Origin: Rhodococcus pseudokoreensis
GTDB taxonomy: Bacteria > Actinomycetota > Actinomycetes > Mycobacteriales > Mycobacteriaceae
Assembly: GCF_017068395.1 (NCBI RefSeq)
Contig: NZ_CP070619.1
Span: 992,001-1,056,000 of the forward strand
Length of the DNA: 64,000 nucleotides
Reading direction: 5' to 3'
In this document: positions 40,931 through 49,593 of the stretch, piece by piece
Layout: each line of letters begins with the position of its first letter
Position numbering within the stretch: the first letter of the stretch is position 1
The notes under the pieces: model-generated
Database searches by the model: none
What the model was told of the DNA's origin: nothing
What the model saw: only the letters and a program-made list of their open reading frames with translations
Program-made: the position numbers and the translations under genes

Positions 40931-41011
40931 GGGAACTCCTCGTCGAGCCGGCGCCACGGCCGGCCGCTGTGCGTTGAAGGGTCGGTACCGGGCCAGACTA
41001 CGCTCGACGTC

Positions 41012-41386
41012 ATGCGTGTACGTGGAACGTCGTGGATCGCCGGAGTGGCTCTCGCCGCGAGCATTTCGATGACGGCCGTCGTATCCGGGTGCAGTTCGCC
41101 CGCCGACGAGGCACCCGAGGCACCGACCGGACCCGTCGTGCAGGTCGCGAACATGGCCTATGCGCCGTCGACGATCACCGTCCGGGCCGGCGACACCGTC
41201 ACCTGGAATTTCGACGACCGGGGCGTCACCCACGACGTGGTGGGTGTCGGGGCCGCGAAGAGCGTGCTGCGGAGCCGGCTGATGCAGACCGGCACGTTCA
41301 CGTACACGTTCACCGAACCGGGCACCTACGAGTACACCTGTTCGCTGCACCCGGACATGACGGGCACCGTCGTCGTCACTCCGTAG
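41012..41386 (+). CDS. Cupredoxin-domain lipoprotein
   Basis: This 124-residue protein has a lipobox ending VVSGC (Cys27), so it should be a lipoprotein on the outer face of the membrane. The cupredoxin fold follows, with copper ligands His74, Cys110, His113 and Met116 in the order typical of type 1 copper (TYEYTCSLHPDM). It could carry electrons to an oxidase or bind copper. The role in this organism is unknown. It is divergent from nnr and faces glmS across a perfect hairpin that overlaps its stop codon. Confidence 0.87.
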   Translation: MRVRGTSWIAGVALAASISMTAVVSGCSSPADEAPEAPTGPVVQVANMAYAPSTITVRAGDTVTWNFDDRGVTHDVVGVGAAKSVLRSRLMQTGTFTYTFTEPGTYEYTCSLHPDMTGTVVVTP

Positions 41387-41413
41387 GGGCGCGGCCGGGC
41401 CGCGCCCCTACGG
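41381..41413. terminator. Bidirectional hairpin between the cupredoxin gene and glmS
   Basis: Arms CCGTAGGGGCGCGGC and its complement (15 bases, perfect) flank a 3-base loop. The left arm includes the cupredoxin stop codon. It ends five bases from the glmS stop. Confidence 0.82.
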
Positions 41414-41417
41414 CGCG

Positions 41418-43280
41418 TTATTCGACGGTGACGGACTTGGCGAGGTTACGCGGCTTGTCGACGTCGTAGCCCCGTGTCTGCGCGACCTCCGCCGCGAAGA
41501 CCTGCAACGGCACCGTCGACAGCAGCGGCTGCAGCAGCGTCGGCGCCGCCGGGATCTCGATGAGGTGGTCGGCGAACGGCCGCACGGCCTCGTCGCCTTC
41601 CTCCGCGATCACCACGGTCCGCGCACCGCGGGCCTGGATCTCCCGGATGTTGCTGAGCAACTTCGAGTGCAGCACCGCGCGCCCCTTGGGCGACGGCATC
41701 ACCACGATCACCGGCAACCCGTCCTCGATCAGCGCGATCGGCCCGTGCTTGAGTTCGCCGGCCGCGAAGCCCTCGGCGTGCATGTACGCCAGCTCCTTGA
41801 GCTTGAGCGCACCCTCGAGCGCAACCGGGTAGCCCACGTGGCGGCCCAGGAACAGGACCGTCGACGACGACGCCAGCTCCCGCGCCAGCGCCCGCACCGG
41901 TTCCACCGTCTCGAGTACCCGGCTCACCAGAGCGGGCATCGCCTCGAGATCGGCGTACTCGCGTGCCACCTCGTCCGGATACTTGGTGCCACGGGCCTGT
42001 GCGAGAGCCAGACCGACCAAGTAGTTCGCCGTGACCTGCGCGAGGAACGCCTTGGTCGACGCGACACCGATCTCCGGACCGGCCCGGGTGTAGAGGACGG
42101 CGTCGGCCTCGCGGGGAATCTGCGCACCGTTCGTGTTGCAGACCGCCAGCACCCGCGCCTTCTGATCCTTCGCGTGGCGCACCGCCTCAAGGGTGTCGGC
42201 CGTCTCACCGGACTGCGAAATGGCGACGACCAGCGTCGACCGGTCCAGGACCGGGTCGCGGTAGCGGAATTCGCTGGCGAGCTCGACCTCGACAGGCAAC
42301 CGGGTCCAGTGCTCGATGGCGTACTTCGCGAGCAGCCCCGAGTGGTAGGCACTGCCGCAGGCGACGACGAAGACCTTGTCGACGTCGCGCAGCTCCTGAT
42401 CAGACAGTCGCTGCTCGTCGAGAACGATCTTCCCGTCCGCGAAGTGACCGAGCAGGGTGTCCGCGACCGCGCCCGGCTGCTCCTCGATCTCCTTGAGCAT
42501 GAAGTAGTCGTGGCCGCCCTTCTCGGCGGCGGCAAGGTCCCAGTCGATGCGGAACGGGCGGCCCTGCGCCTCGGATCCGTCGAAGTTCAGAATCGAGTAC
42601 CCGTCCGCGGTGATCACCACGACCTGGTCCTGTCCCAGCTCGACCGCGTCGCGGGTGTGCTCGATGAACGCCGCGACATCGGACCCGACGAACGTCTCAC
42701 CCTCGCCGACACCGATGACCAGCGGCGTCGAGCGACGCGCCGCGACGATGGTGTCCGGGTGATCGGAGTGCGTGAAGACGAGCGTGAACGCACCCTCCAG
42801 CCGGCGCAGCACGCTCAGCGCGCTCGCGACGAAGTCGCCTGCCGTCTCGCCCGACGCGTAGGCCCGCGCGACGAGGTGCACCGCGACCTCGGTGTCGGTG
42901 TCGCTGGTGAAGTCGATTCCGTCGTGCTCGAGTTCGGCCCGCAGCGGGGCGAAGTTCTCGATGATGCCGTTGTGGACGACGGCGACCGTGTTCCCCGCAT
43001 CACGGTGCGGGTGCGCGTTGCGGTCGGTGGGCCGGCCGTGCGTGGCCCACCGGGTGTGCCCGATCCCTGTGCTCCCGGTGAAGTGCTCGGCCCCGACCTC
43101 GTCGAGTTCGGCCTCCAGATTCGCGAGACGCCCCGCCTTCCGCTCGACCGCCATTCCGCCCTGCCCGTCGAGCACGGCGATGCCGGCAGAGTCGTATCCG
43201 CGGTATTCCATTCGCCGCAAAGCCTCCACGACAACAGTCAGAGCCTGCCGGTGGCCGACGTATCCCACGATTCCGCACAT
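41418..43280 (-). CDS. glmS: Glutamine-fructose-6-phosphate aminotransferase GlmS
   Basis: GlmS makes glucosamine-6-phosphate from fructose-6-phosphate and glutamine, the entry to peptidoglycan sugars. The 620-residue product begins MCGIVGYVG with the N-terminal nucleophile Cys2. The glutaminase domain (about 1-225) is followed by two SIS sugar-isomerase domains with SQSGETADT and the C-terminal KSVTVE end. No glmS ribozyme-like sequence was recognised in the 97 bases upstream. Confidence 0.97.
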   Translation of the reverse strand: MCGIVGYVGHRQALTVVVEALRRMEYRGYDSAGIAVLDGQGGMAVERKAGRLANLEAELDEVGAEHFTGSTGIGHTRWATHGRPTDRNAHPHRDAGNTVAVVHNGIIENFAPLRAELEHDGIDFTSDTDTEVAVHLVARAYASGETAGDFVASALSVLRRLEGAFTLVFTHSDHPDTIVAARRSTPLVIGVGEGETFVGSDVAAFIEHTRDAVELGQDQVVVITADGYSILNFDGSEAQGRPFRIDWDLAAAEKGGHDYFMLKEIEEQPGAVADTLLGHFADGKIVLDEQRLSDQELRDVDKVFVVACGSAYHSGLLAKYAIEHWTRLPVEVELASEFRYRDPVLDRSTLVVAISQSGETADTLEAVRHAKDQKARVLAVCNTNGAQIPREADAVLYTRAGPEIGVASTKAFLAQVTANYLVGLALAQARGTKYPDEVAREYADLEAMPALVSRVLETVEPVRALARELASSSTVLFLGRHVGYPVALEGALKLKELAYMHAEGFAAGELKHGPIALIEDGLPVIVVMPSPKGRAVLHSKLLSNIREIQARGARTVVIAEEGDEAVRPFADHLIEIPAAPTLLQPLLSTVPLQVFAAEVAQTRGYDVDKPRNLAKSVTVE

Positions 43281-43377
43281 GGTTCATCAGGGTACTTGGA
43301 CCGGCCGACGCCGCGAAGTCGGAGTGTGGGCCGCATCGGCTCTCTCGCCGGGCCGCGAATCGGATAACGTTCTCCCC

Positions 43378-44214
43378 GTGGCGCCGAAACCGAAGACCCT
43401 GGCCCGTGAACTGTCCAAGCGGGGACCGCACCGCGTGCTGCGCGGTGACCTCGCCCTCGCCGGACAGCCGGGCGTCGTATACACGCCCGAATCAGGCTTC
43501 AACCTGCCCGCCGTCGCGTTCGCGCACAGCTGGATGGCAGGTGCCGACCACTACCGGAAGACGCTCGAACATCTGGCGTCGTGGGGAATCGTCGTGGCCG
43601 CCCCCAACAGCGAACGCGGTCCCGTGCCCTCTCACCTGGGCCTCGCCACCGACCTGCGGGCCACCCTCGACATCTGTGTCGGTGTGCGTCTCGGTCCGGG
43701 ACAGATCAGCGTGCGGCCCGACCGCGTCGCTTTCGCAGGCCACGGCATGGGTGCGGGTGCGGCAGTGCTCGCCGCCGCCCAGCAGGACGTGGCTGCGGTC
43801 GCCGCCCTGTTCCCGGCGCCGACAGCGCCGAAGGCCGAGAGGTATGCGTCCAAGATCACAGCGCCGGGGCTCGTCGTGGCCGGTGCCGACATCGACACCA
43901 TGAACAGCAACGCCAAGGCGCTGGCCGAGGCGTGGGGCGGCGAGCACGTCCTGCGCGCCGTCAACGGCGCCTCGGAGTCCGGGCTCACCGAAGGTCGCCG
44001 CCTGCTGGGCGCACTCGGCATCGGCGGTTCGGAACGCAAGACGCAGCAGATCACCCGCGCACTGCTGACCGGCTTCCTGCTCTACCACCTCACCGAGGAC
44101 AAGAAGTACGACGTGTTCGCGGAGGCGGACGCCGAACTTCCCCACACCACCCTCGTCGATCCGCACGAGGAGCACACCAAAGCCGGGTTCCAGGGCGTGC
44201 TCCCGCACATCTGA
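43378..44214 (+). CDS. Alpha/beta-hydrolase-fold protein lacking the nucleophile Ser (Rv3438-like)
   Basis: This 278-residue protein is like a dienelactone hydrolase or PET-hydrolase-type fold. The start is GTG 43378. The strand pattern, AFAHSWMAGADHY and the elbow VAFAGHGMGAG are recognisable, but the elbow reads G-H-G-M-G where active enzymes have G-x-S-x-G, so Ser is replaced by Gly; the codon is GGC. Catalysis by the usual mechanism is therefore unlikely. It may be a binding or pseudoenzyme role. The gene is divergent from glmS and convergent with the type VII-like trio. M. tuberculosis has a similar gene beside glmS. Confidence 0.75.
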   Translation: MAPKPKTLARELSKRGPHRVLRGDLALAGQPGVVYTPESGFNLPAVAFAHSWMAGADHYRKTLEHLASWGIVVAAPNSERGPVPSHLGLATDLRATLDICVGVRLGPGQISVRPDRVAFAGHGMGAGAAVLAAAQQDVAAVAALFPAPTAPKAERYASKITAPGLVVAGADIDTMNSNAKALAEAWGGEHVLRAVNGASESGLTEGRRLLGALGIGGSERKTQQITRALLTGFLLYHLTEDKKYDVFAEADAELPHTTLVDPHEEHTKAGFQGVLPHI

Positions 44215-44223
44215 GCTACTCGG

Positions 44224-44442
44224 TCACACCAGCCAGCTGCGGGGACGGTAGTACTCGTCGTCATCGTCGAGGGTTCGCGGTCGCGGCGGCAACACCGGCG
44301 ACACCGCAGCCGCGGGCTCGCTGCGGCTCGCTGCGGCTGCCTCGTCTCTCGCTCTGCGTTCGTCGATCCGCTCCCGGAACATTTCCAGGTCGGCGCGCAT
44401 CTGTGCCCGTTGTGCCCGCAGCTGGGCGGCGCGGTGGCTCAC
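44224..44442 (-). CDS. Small charged protein, third gene of the glmS-glmM trio
   Basis: This 72-residue protein starts at GTG 44442, overlapping the previous stop as GTGA. Residues about 1-35 form an Arg/Glu-rich coiled-coil-like helix (AAQLRAQRAQMRADLEMFRERIDERR starts it), then a Ser/Ala/Pro stretch and an acidic DDDDEYYRPRSWLV end. It is too short for most automatic calls but the overlap and codon bias support it. It may bind the larger protein encoded upstream. Function unknown. Confidence 0.6.
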   Translation of the reverse strand: MSHRAAQLRAQRAQMRADLEMFRERIDERRARDEAAAASRSEPAAAVSPVLPPRPRTLDDDDEYYRPRSWLV

Positions 44443-46583
44443 AGCGGACCGGCCTCGGCCAGCTCGGCGCCGCTGTCGAGTCCGGCGACCGGTCCGGTCG
44501 CGAGTTCGGGTGCAGACCGCGGTTCCTGCGGCGGGGCCGGTTCGGCAGGCGCCGCGGGGACCGGCTCCGGCTGCATCGTCACCACCTGCGGCGGCGGGAC
44601 GGTCGCGGCGTCCCCGGCGGGTGCAGGGGCCGGTGCGTCCTCGTGGTCCGGCACGGCGTCCCCGACAGGCGGCCCGTCTTCGGTGGTCGTTGCCGATGCG
44701 CCCTCTAATCCAGCGTCGACGTGCGATTCCGGGTCCGGCTCGGCGGGCGCGCAGTCGGCACCGCCGGGGTCTCCATCGGCCGCAGCGTTTTCGGCGAGAA
44801 TCTGCGGCAGGCCGTCCGGGCCGATCTCGACCCCGAACCTGGCCGTCCCGCCGTGTCCGTCGCTCATCTCGAGATGAATCCCCTGACCGTCCGCATCGAC
44901 GGCCAGCGTCCACGATTTCCCGTCGAGGTCCAGTTCGAGACTCTTGCCGTGAGCCGGCTCGCCTCCGTCCGCAGGCGGATCGTCGAGTTCGTCGCGGAGG
45001 TCGTCGGGGTTGCCGTCCTCGTCGGCCCTGTCGCTGAGGCCCGAGAGGGTGTCCTCGATCAACGGGCGCAGGATCGACCCGAGATCCGCCAGCCCTCCCG
45101 CCAGTCCCTGCCGCACCATATCGCCCAGGCCGGGAACGTTTCCCGCGCCCGGGACTGCGCCCGGCGCCGGCACGAGCGACCCGGGAATACCAGGAATCCC
45201 GGGCATCGCGGGCACGACCGGAGCGGTCGTCATAGGTGCCGCGGACGCCGGCGGTGCGGCCCCGGTCGGAGAAGCCGCGGCGATCGGAGGTGCGGCGATC
45301 GGAGGGGCGGCGGCCGCCGGACCGGTGGTCGCATCGCCGCTACCGGATCGTGGCGGGAGGTAGGCGGGGCCGTCGTTCGCGGGTGCCGCGGCGGGTCCGG
45401 TCGGGGCAGCAGGTGCGGGACCCGGTCCGGGTGCGGCGGCCGGGACGGTGCCGGCGTTCTGCGCCTCGGGTGCACTCGGTGCGGGCGCCGGTTCGGGTGT
45501 GTCCTCGGGCCGGAACCCGGGCTGCACCTCGATCGACCGCGCCTCCGCGACGACGGCGTCGTAGGCGGCGTGCACCGCTTCGGCGCAGTCCGCGCAGGCA
45601 GCGGTGAACTCCTGTTGCTTCTCCTCGTACACGCGCCGGAAGTTCGCGTCGAGCCAGTCCTTGGTGATTCCAGCGGCCCGCCGCACCACGTCGTCGCGGT
45701 CGAGGCGACGCAGGGCACCGGCGCCCCCGTCCTTGTACAGGCCGTTCACGTGCCGGTAGTCGTCGTCGGCGAGTTCGGGGAACCAGTAGGACGCGTCTTC
45801 CATGCAGTCCTTCGCGACGGAATTGTCGCCGTCCTTACCCTCGGCGTAGATCTGCGCGAGGACGTCGATCTGCGCGGCGCTGTACCCCCCGACCGTCGGC
45901 TGGTGCAGCGACACCACCTTGTACGCCTTGTTCGTCACGGCGGCGCTCAGGGTGAGGTTCGCTTCGAACAGCACCTCGGCGAGGTCTCGGAGCCGATCGA
46001 CGGTGGCGGCGGACTCGACGTTCCGGCGATCAGCGGCGTCGATTGCTGCGGCGGCGGCGATTCCGCTCCACCCGGTTCGCACCGCGGTGACACATTTCTC
46101 GTTGTCGTCGAGTTCCGTGCGGGCCGCCTCGACGCTGCGTCCGAGGGTGTCGACGTCGCGGGCGAGCGCATGCAGGCGCATCCCCCGCTCGGCGTCGAAC
46201 CGCGCGTAGTAGTCGGTGAGTTCGAGGGATTCGTATCCCAGTCTTCTCGCGGCGGGCAGGAACAACTCGAAGAATTCGAGCCCGCGAGCGCCGAGATCGA
46301 GCATGTCCTCGGGATCGTTGAGCGAATCGGGGCGCAGGTGCTCGCCCAGCGCGAGCCGGGATGCGTTGGCGGCCTGGGCGTCGCTGCCGTCCTCGAGCAG
46401 TGCCGCGTACCGCTGGTCGGCGGACGGCGTCCGGTCGCGTGTGCCGAGTTCGTACTCGTCGAAGTACGGCTGCCACGACGACTTGTCTTCCTCCCGGGAG
46501 GCGGCCCACGCCTGGAGGAGTTGCTCCTTGAATTCGCGGCTCAGGTTCGGGTCTTCGATCAGCGTTCTGGGATCGGTGGTCAC
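44439..46583 (-). CDS. Large Ala/Pro-rich type VII secretion-like protein (Rv3439c-like)
   Basis: This is a 714-residue protein, longer than the 467 residues I recall for the mycobacterial relative. An N-terminal helical domain (1-350) has a W-S-G motif (172-174) between helices, like the WXG hinge of ESX proteins. Then follows an Ala/Pro/Gly-rich segment (about 380-520), a helix (GNVPGLGDMVRQGLAGGL), an acidic stretch, a beta-rich segment KSLELDLDGKSWTLAVDADG, and an Ala/Pro tail. It starts at GTG 46583, overlapping the EspC-like stop. It is probably a secreted or surface ESX-type protein. No signal peptide was seen. Confidence 0.72.
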   Translation of the reverse strand: MTTDPRTLIEDPNLSREFKEQLLQAWAASREEDKSSWQPYFDEYELGTRDRTPSADQRYAALLEDGSDAQAANASRLALGEHLRPDSLNDPEDMLDLGARGLEFFELFLPAARRLGYESLELTDYYARFDAERGMRLHALARDVDTLGRSVEAARTELDDNEKCVTAVRTGWSGIAAAAAIDAADRRNVESAATVDRLRDLAEVLFEANLTLSAAVTNKAYKVVSLHQPTVGGYSAAQIDVLAQIYAEGKDGDNSVAKDCMEDASYWFPELADDDYRHVNGLYKDGGAGALRRLDRDDVVRRAAGITKDWLDANFRRVYEEKQQEFTAACADCAEAVHAAYDAVVAEARSIEVQPGFRPEDTPEPAPAPSAPEAQNAGTVPAAAPGPGPAPAAPTGPAAAPANDGPAYLPPRSGSGDATTGPAAAAPPIAAPPIAAASPTGAAPPASAAPMTTAPVVPAMPGIPGIPGSLVPAPGAVPGAGNVPGLGDMVRQGLAGGLADLGSILRPLIEDTLSGLSDRADEDGNPDDLRDELDDPPADGGEPAHGKSLELDLDGKSWTLAVDADGQGIHLEMSDGHGGTARFGVEIGPDGLPQILAENAAADGDPGGADCAPAEPDPESHVDAGLEGASATTTEDGPPVGDAVPDHEDAPAPAPAGDAATVPPPQVVTMQPEPVPAAPAEPAPPQEPRSAPELATGPVAGLDSGAELAEAGPL

Positions 46584-46888
46584 CACTGCACCCCGTTCAC
46601 GTCGGCGACCATGTCGGCGTCCGTTCCGGAGTAGCGCGCCGCGGCGGCCCGGAACGCGTGACCGAACGATTCCGCGTCTGCGGCCCACTGCTCGAGCGCG
46701 ACCCCGACGACACCGAGGGCGTCCCGCACCGCGTCACCTTTCGCGGTGTAGTCGCGGCCCGCCTGCGCCCCGGCAAATTCCAGCCGGCCGGTCTCGACGG
46801 CCTGCTGTCTCAGGACCTCCGCCGACCGCAGCAGCCTGGTGCCCGCGTCCGTCACCACCGCGACGTCCACCTCGAGTCCCTCGCCCAT
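46580..46888 (-). CDS. EspC-like type VII secretion-associated protein (Rv3440c-like)
   Basis: This 102-residue helical protein resembles the EspC/DUF2580 family. The first helix includes AGTRLLRSAEVLRQQAVETG. The C-terminal part AARYSGTDADM has Tyr86-x3-Asp90, the YxxxD/E type VII secretion signal. A Trp lies at 68, outside a WXG turn. ATG 46888 follows a GGGTGGGG site. Its stop is overlapped by the large protein gene. The pair resembles EspA/EspC-type substrates and could be exported by an ESX system, perhaps the ESX-4 at 52-64 kb. That link is inferred. Confidence 0.72.
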   Translation of the reverse strand: MGEGLEVDVAVVTDAGTRLLRSAEVLRQQAVETGRLEFAGAQAGRDYTAKGDAVRDALGVVGVALEQWAADAESFGHAFRAAAARYSGTDADMVADVNGVQW

Positions 46889-46927
46889 TGCCCCACCCTC
46901 TCTTCGCGACCTACTGCATTAGACGCG

Positions 46928-46968
46928 ACAGCGCACCGATCGGTTCCCCCGGCCGATCGGTGCGCTGT
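46928..46968 (-). terminator. Terminator hairpin after glmM
   Basis: Arms ACAGCGCACCGATCGG and its complement (16 bases, perfect) flank a 9-base loop, six bases after the glmM stop. Confidence 0.8.
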
Positions 46969-46974
46969 GTCCGT

Positions 46975-48312
46975 TCACACGGAGGCGACGGTGCCCGCCA
47001 GTTCGTCGGCGAGTTTACGAGCCACTTCGAGGTCGGAAGCCTCGACCATCACCCGCACGAGTTGCTCGGTGCCGGACGGCCGCAGGAGCACCCGGCCGTT
47101 CTCGCCGAGGCTGCGCTCCGCGGCCAGTACCGCGTCGAGCACCACCGGTGAGGCGGCGACGGCACGTTTGTCGGCGACCTTGACGTTGATCAGCACCTGC
47201 GGGAGCGTCGTCATCGCCGACGCCAGTTCCGCGATCGGCTGCCCGGTTTCCGCCATCCGGCCCATCAGCCGCAGCCCCGTCAGCACTCCGTCGCCGGTGG
47301 TGCCGAAGGCGGGGAACACGACGTGCCCGGACTGTTCGCCGCCCAGGCTGAAGCCGCCGGATCGGAGTCCCTCGAGGACGTAGCGATCACCGACAGCCGT
47401 TGTGACCAGCGAGATTCCGGCCTCGCGCATGGCGATGTGCAGGCCGAGATTGCTCATGACGGTCGCGACGAGGGTGTCGTCGGCCAGTTCGCCCGCATCG
47501 CGCATGCCGAGGGCGAGCACGGTCATGATGGCGTCGCCGTCGATGAGGGAACCGCCTGCGTCGACGGCGAGGCATCGATCAGCGTCCCCGTCGTGTGCGA
47601 GCCCCAGGTCGGCGCCGTGCTGGACGACGGCCTTCTGCAGGCCCTCGAGGTGCGTCGATCCGCAGTTCTCGTTGATGTTGAGCCCGTCGGGTTCCGCGTT
47701 GATCGCGACGACGGTGGCGCCGGCGGCCCGGTAGGCGGCGGGTGCGACGTCCGAGGCCGCGCCGTGCGCACAGTCCACGACCACGGTCAGTCCGTCGAGG
47801 CTGTTCGGGAGCGCGGTCGTCAGGTGCTGCAGGTACCGGTCCGCGGCGTCCGGCACCGTGCGGACACGTCCGATCCCGGCCCCGGTGGGCGCCCGCCGGG
47901 TCGCGGTGCCGGTGGCGACGGATTCGATCCGGTCTTCCACCTCGTCGTCGAGTTTGTGTCCGCCTGCCGCGAAGATCTTGATGCCGTTGTCGGGCATCGG
48001 ATTGTGCGAGGCGGAGATCATGACACCGAGAGCCGCGTCCAGTTCCGCGGTCAGGAACGCCACCGCGGGTGTCGGCAGCACCCCGACGTTCAGGACGTCG
48101 ACGCCGGCAGACGTCAGGCCCGCGACGACCGCCGCCTCGAGCATTTCGCCGCTGGCTCTCGGGTCACGGCCGACCACGGCCGTCTTGCGTCCGCCCGAAC
48201 CCGGCGACGCCAGCACCGTCGCGGCGGCGGAGGCCACCTGCAACGCCAACTCGGCGGTCAGCTCGGTATTCGCGAGACCACGAACCCCATCCGTCCCGAA
48301 CAATCGACCCAT
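46975..48312 (-). CDS. glmM: Phosphoglucosamine mutase GlmM
   Basis: GlmM interconverts glucosamine-6-phosphate and glucosamine-1-phosphate for UDP-GlcNAc. The 445-residue product has the phosphoserine loop SASHNP with Ser102, the metal loop DGDADR, the sugar-binding GGEQSGH and the phosphate loop [14 protein letters not shown] 48312 was chosen over an upstream frame because it gives the [12 protein letters not shown] start typical of the family. It lies downstream of rpsI, after two hairpins. Confidence 0.96.
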   Translation of the reverse strand: MGRLFGTDGVRGLANTELTAELALQVASAAATVLASPGSGGRKTAVVGRDPRASGEMLEAAVVAGLTSAGVDVLNVGVLPTPAVAFLTAELDAALGVMISASHNPMPDNGIKIFAAGGHKLDDEVEDRIESVATGTATRRAPTGAGIGRVRTVPDAADRYLQHLTTALPNSLDGLTVVVDCAHGAASDVAPAAYRAAGATVVAINAEPDGLNINENCGSTHLEGLQKAVVQHGADLGLAHDGDADRCLAVDAGGSLIDGDAIMTVLALGMRDAGELADDTLVATVMSNLGLHIAMREAGISLVTTAVGDRYVLEGLRSGGFSLGGEQSGHVVFPAFGTTGDGVLTGLRLMGRMAETGQPIAELASAMTTLPQVLINVKVADKRAVAASPVVLDAVLAAERSLGENGRVLLRPSGTEQLVRVMVEASDLEVARKLADELAGTVASV

Positions 48313-48361
48313 AGACCAGACCCCTCGCACCTAGAAAACCCATTACATCTCGGATAAAGCA

Positions 48362-48400
48362 CGAGAGCAGGCGTCCGGTAACGATGGACGCCTGCTCTCG
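48362..48400 (-). terminator. Hairpin downstream of rpsI (distal)
   Basis: Arms CGAGAGCAGGCGTCC and its complement (15 bases) flank a 9-base loop. It is the second of two hairpins after the rpsI stop and precedes glmM. Confidence 0.75.
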
Positions 48401-48411
48401 GGAAGAACAGT

Positions 48412-48442
48412 GCCGAAGCCGACCCCGGAGGGCGGCTTCGGC
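48412..48442 (-). terminator. Hairpin downstream of rpsI (proximal)
   Basis: Arms GCCGAAGCCG and CGGCTTCGGC (10 bases) flank an 11-base loop, six bases after the rpsI stop codon. Confidence 0.6.
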
Positions 48443-48448
48443 GACACA

Positions 48449-48985
48449 TCAGCGCTTCGAGTACTGAGATGCCTTGCGGGCCTTCTTCAGGCCGTACTTC
48501 TTGCGCTCGACGGCGCGGGCGTCACGCGTGAGGAAGCCGGCGCTCTTCAGAGCCGGACGGTCCTCGGGGGTGACCTCGATGAGCGCACGGGCGATGGCGA
48601 GACGCAGTGCGCCGGCCTGTCCGGACGGTCCGCCACCGTGCAGCAGCGCCACGATGTCGAAGGACTCGGCACGCTCGACCGTGACCAGCGGAGCCTTGAT
48701 CAGCTGCTGGTGCACCTTGTTCGGGAAGTAGTCCTCGATGGTGCGGCCGTTGAGCTTGAAGTCGCCCGAACCGGGGGTCAGACGGACGCGGACAACCGCT
48801 TCCTTACGACGACCGACGGTCTGGATGGGGCGATCGATCACGATCGGGGCCTGCGGCGCAGCAGCGGCCTCGATGTCCTCGGCGACCTCGGGCTCCTCGA
48901 CGGACACGTACTCGTCCGCCGCGACCTCGACAACCTCGGTGATCTCTTCGGGGTTGGACACGTTCTGCTCCTCCGGCGCCGTCAC
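48449..48985 (-). CDS. rpsI: 30S ribosomal protein S9
   Basis: S9 is a small-subunit protein that contacts the P-site tRNA through its C-terminal tail. The 178-residue product has a long acidic N-terminal extension (about 1-48), then the core [19 protein letters not shown] and the basic tail [13 protein letters not shown]. It overlaps rplM by four bases. Such extensions occur in actinobacteria. It forms the rplM-rpsI operon. Confidence 0.97.
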   Translation of the reverse strand: MTAPEEQNVSNPEEITEVVEVAADEYVSVEEPEVAEDIEAAAAPQAPIVIDRPIQTVGRRKEAVVRVRLTPGSGDFKLNGRTIEDYFPNKVHQQLIKAPLVTVERAESFDIVALLHGGGPSGQAGALRLAIARALIEVTPEDRPALKSAGFLTRDARAVERKKYGLKKARKASQYSKR

Positions 48986-49425
48986 TGGGCCACCTGCTTG
49001 ATCTCGAATGGCACCGGCTGCTGCGCGGCGTGGGGGTGGTTCGGGCCCGCGTAGACCTTCAGCTTGCTGCTGATGGCGCGACCCAGCTTGTTCTTGGGGA
49101 GCATGCCGACGATGGCCTTCTCCACGAGGCGGTCGGGGTTCTTGTCGAGAACCTCACCGACGGAGCGGGACTTCAGACCACCGGGGTGTCCGGAGTGGTG
49201 GTAGAGGAACTTGCCCTCGCGCTTGTTGCCGCTGATCGCGACCTTCTCGGCGTTGATGATGACGACGAAGTCGCCGCCGTCAACGTGCGGTGCAAAGGTG
49301 GGCTTGTGCTTGCCGCGCAGCAAGTTGGCTGCCTGGACGGCAAGGCGGCCGAGCACCACGTCAGTGGCGTCGATGACGTGCCACGTGCGGGTCACATCTC
49401 CGGCCTTCGGGGTGTACGTAGACAC
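48982..49425 (-). CDS. rplM: 50S ribosomal protein L13
   Basis: L13 is an early-assembling large-subunit protein. The 147-residue product has [34 protein letters not shown] and LPKNKLGR, all conserved. It is upstream of rpsI and overlaps it by four bases. The 168 bases upstream towards rocD probably hold the promoter of this operon. Confidence 0.97.
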   Translation of the reverse strand: MSTYTPKAGDVTRTWHVIDATDVVLGRLAVQAANLLRGKHKPTFAPHVDGGDFVVIINAEKVAISGNKREGKFLYHHSGHPGGLKSRSVGEVLDKNPDRLVEKAIVGMLPKNKLGRAISSKLKVYAGPNHPHAAQQPVPFEIKQVAQ

Positions 49426-49593
49426 AGAACTTCCTCGTCTTGTTCAATCCGCTGCTGGCCATTGCGTATCGTCGAGCGATTCCCGGCGGCCAGTTGAGAC
49501 CCGAGAACCGCCAGCCACTGCGACACGGAGACGCAGCGGCGCACGGCACGCCAACGGAGAACAATACCGGTCAGGGCGCCCCAGGGTCAAAAC

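Noticed and set aside
46975..48312. Possible glmS-type ribozyme or riboswitch near the glmS-glmM genes
   Set aside because: No conserved ribozyme core was recognised upstream of glmS, and such ribozymes are mainly known from Firmicutes.
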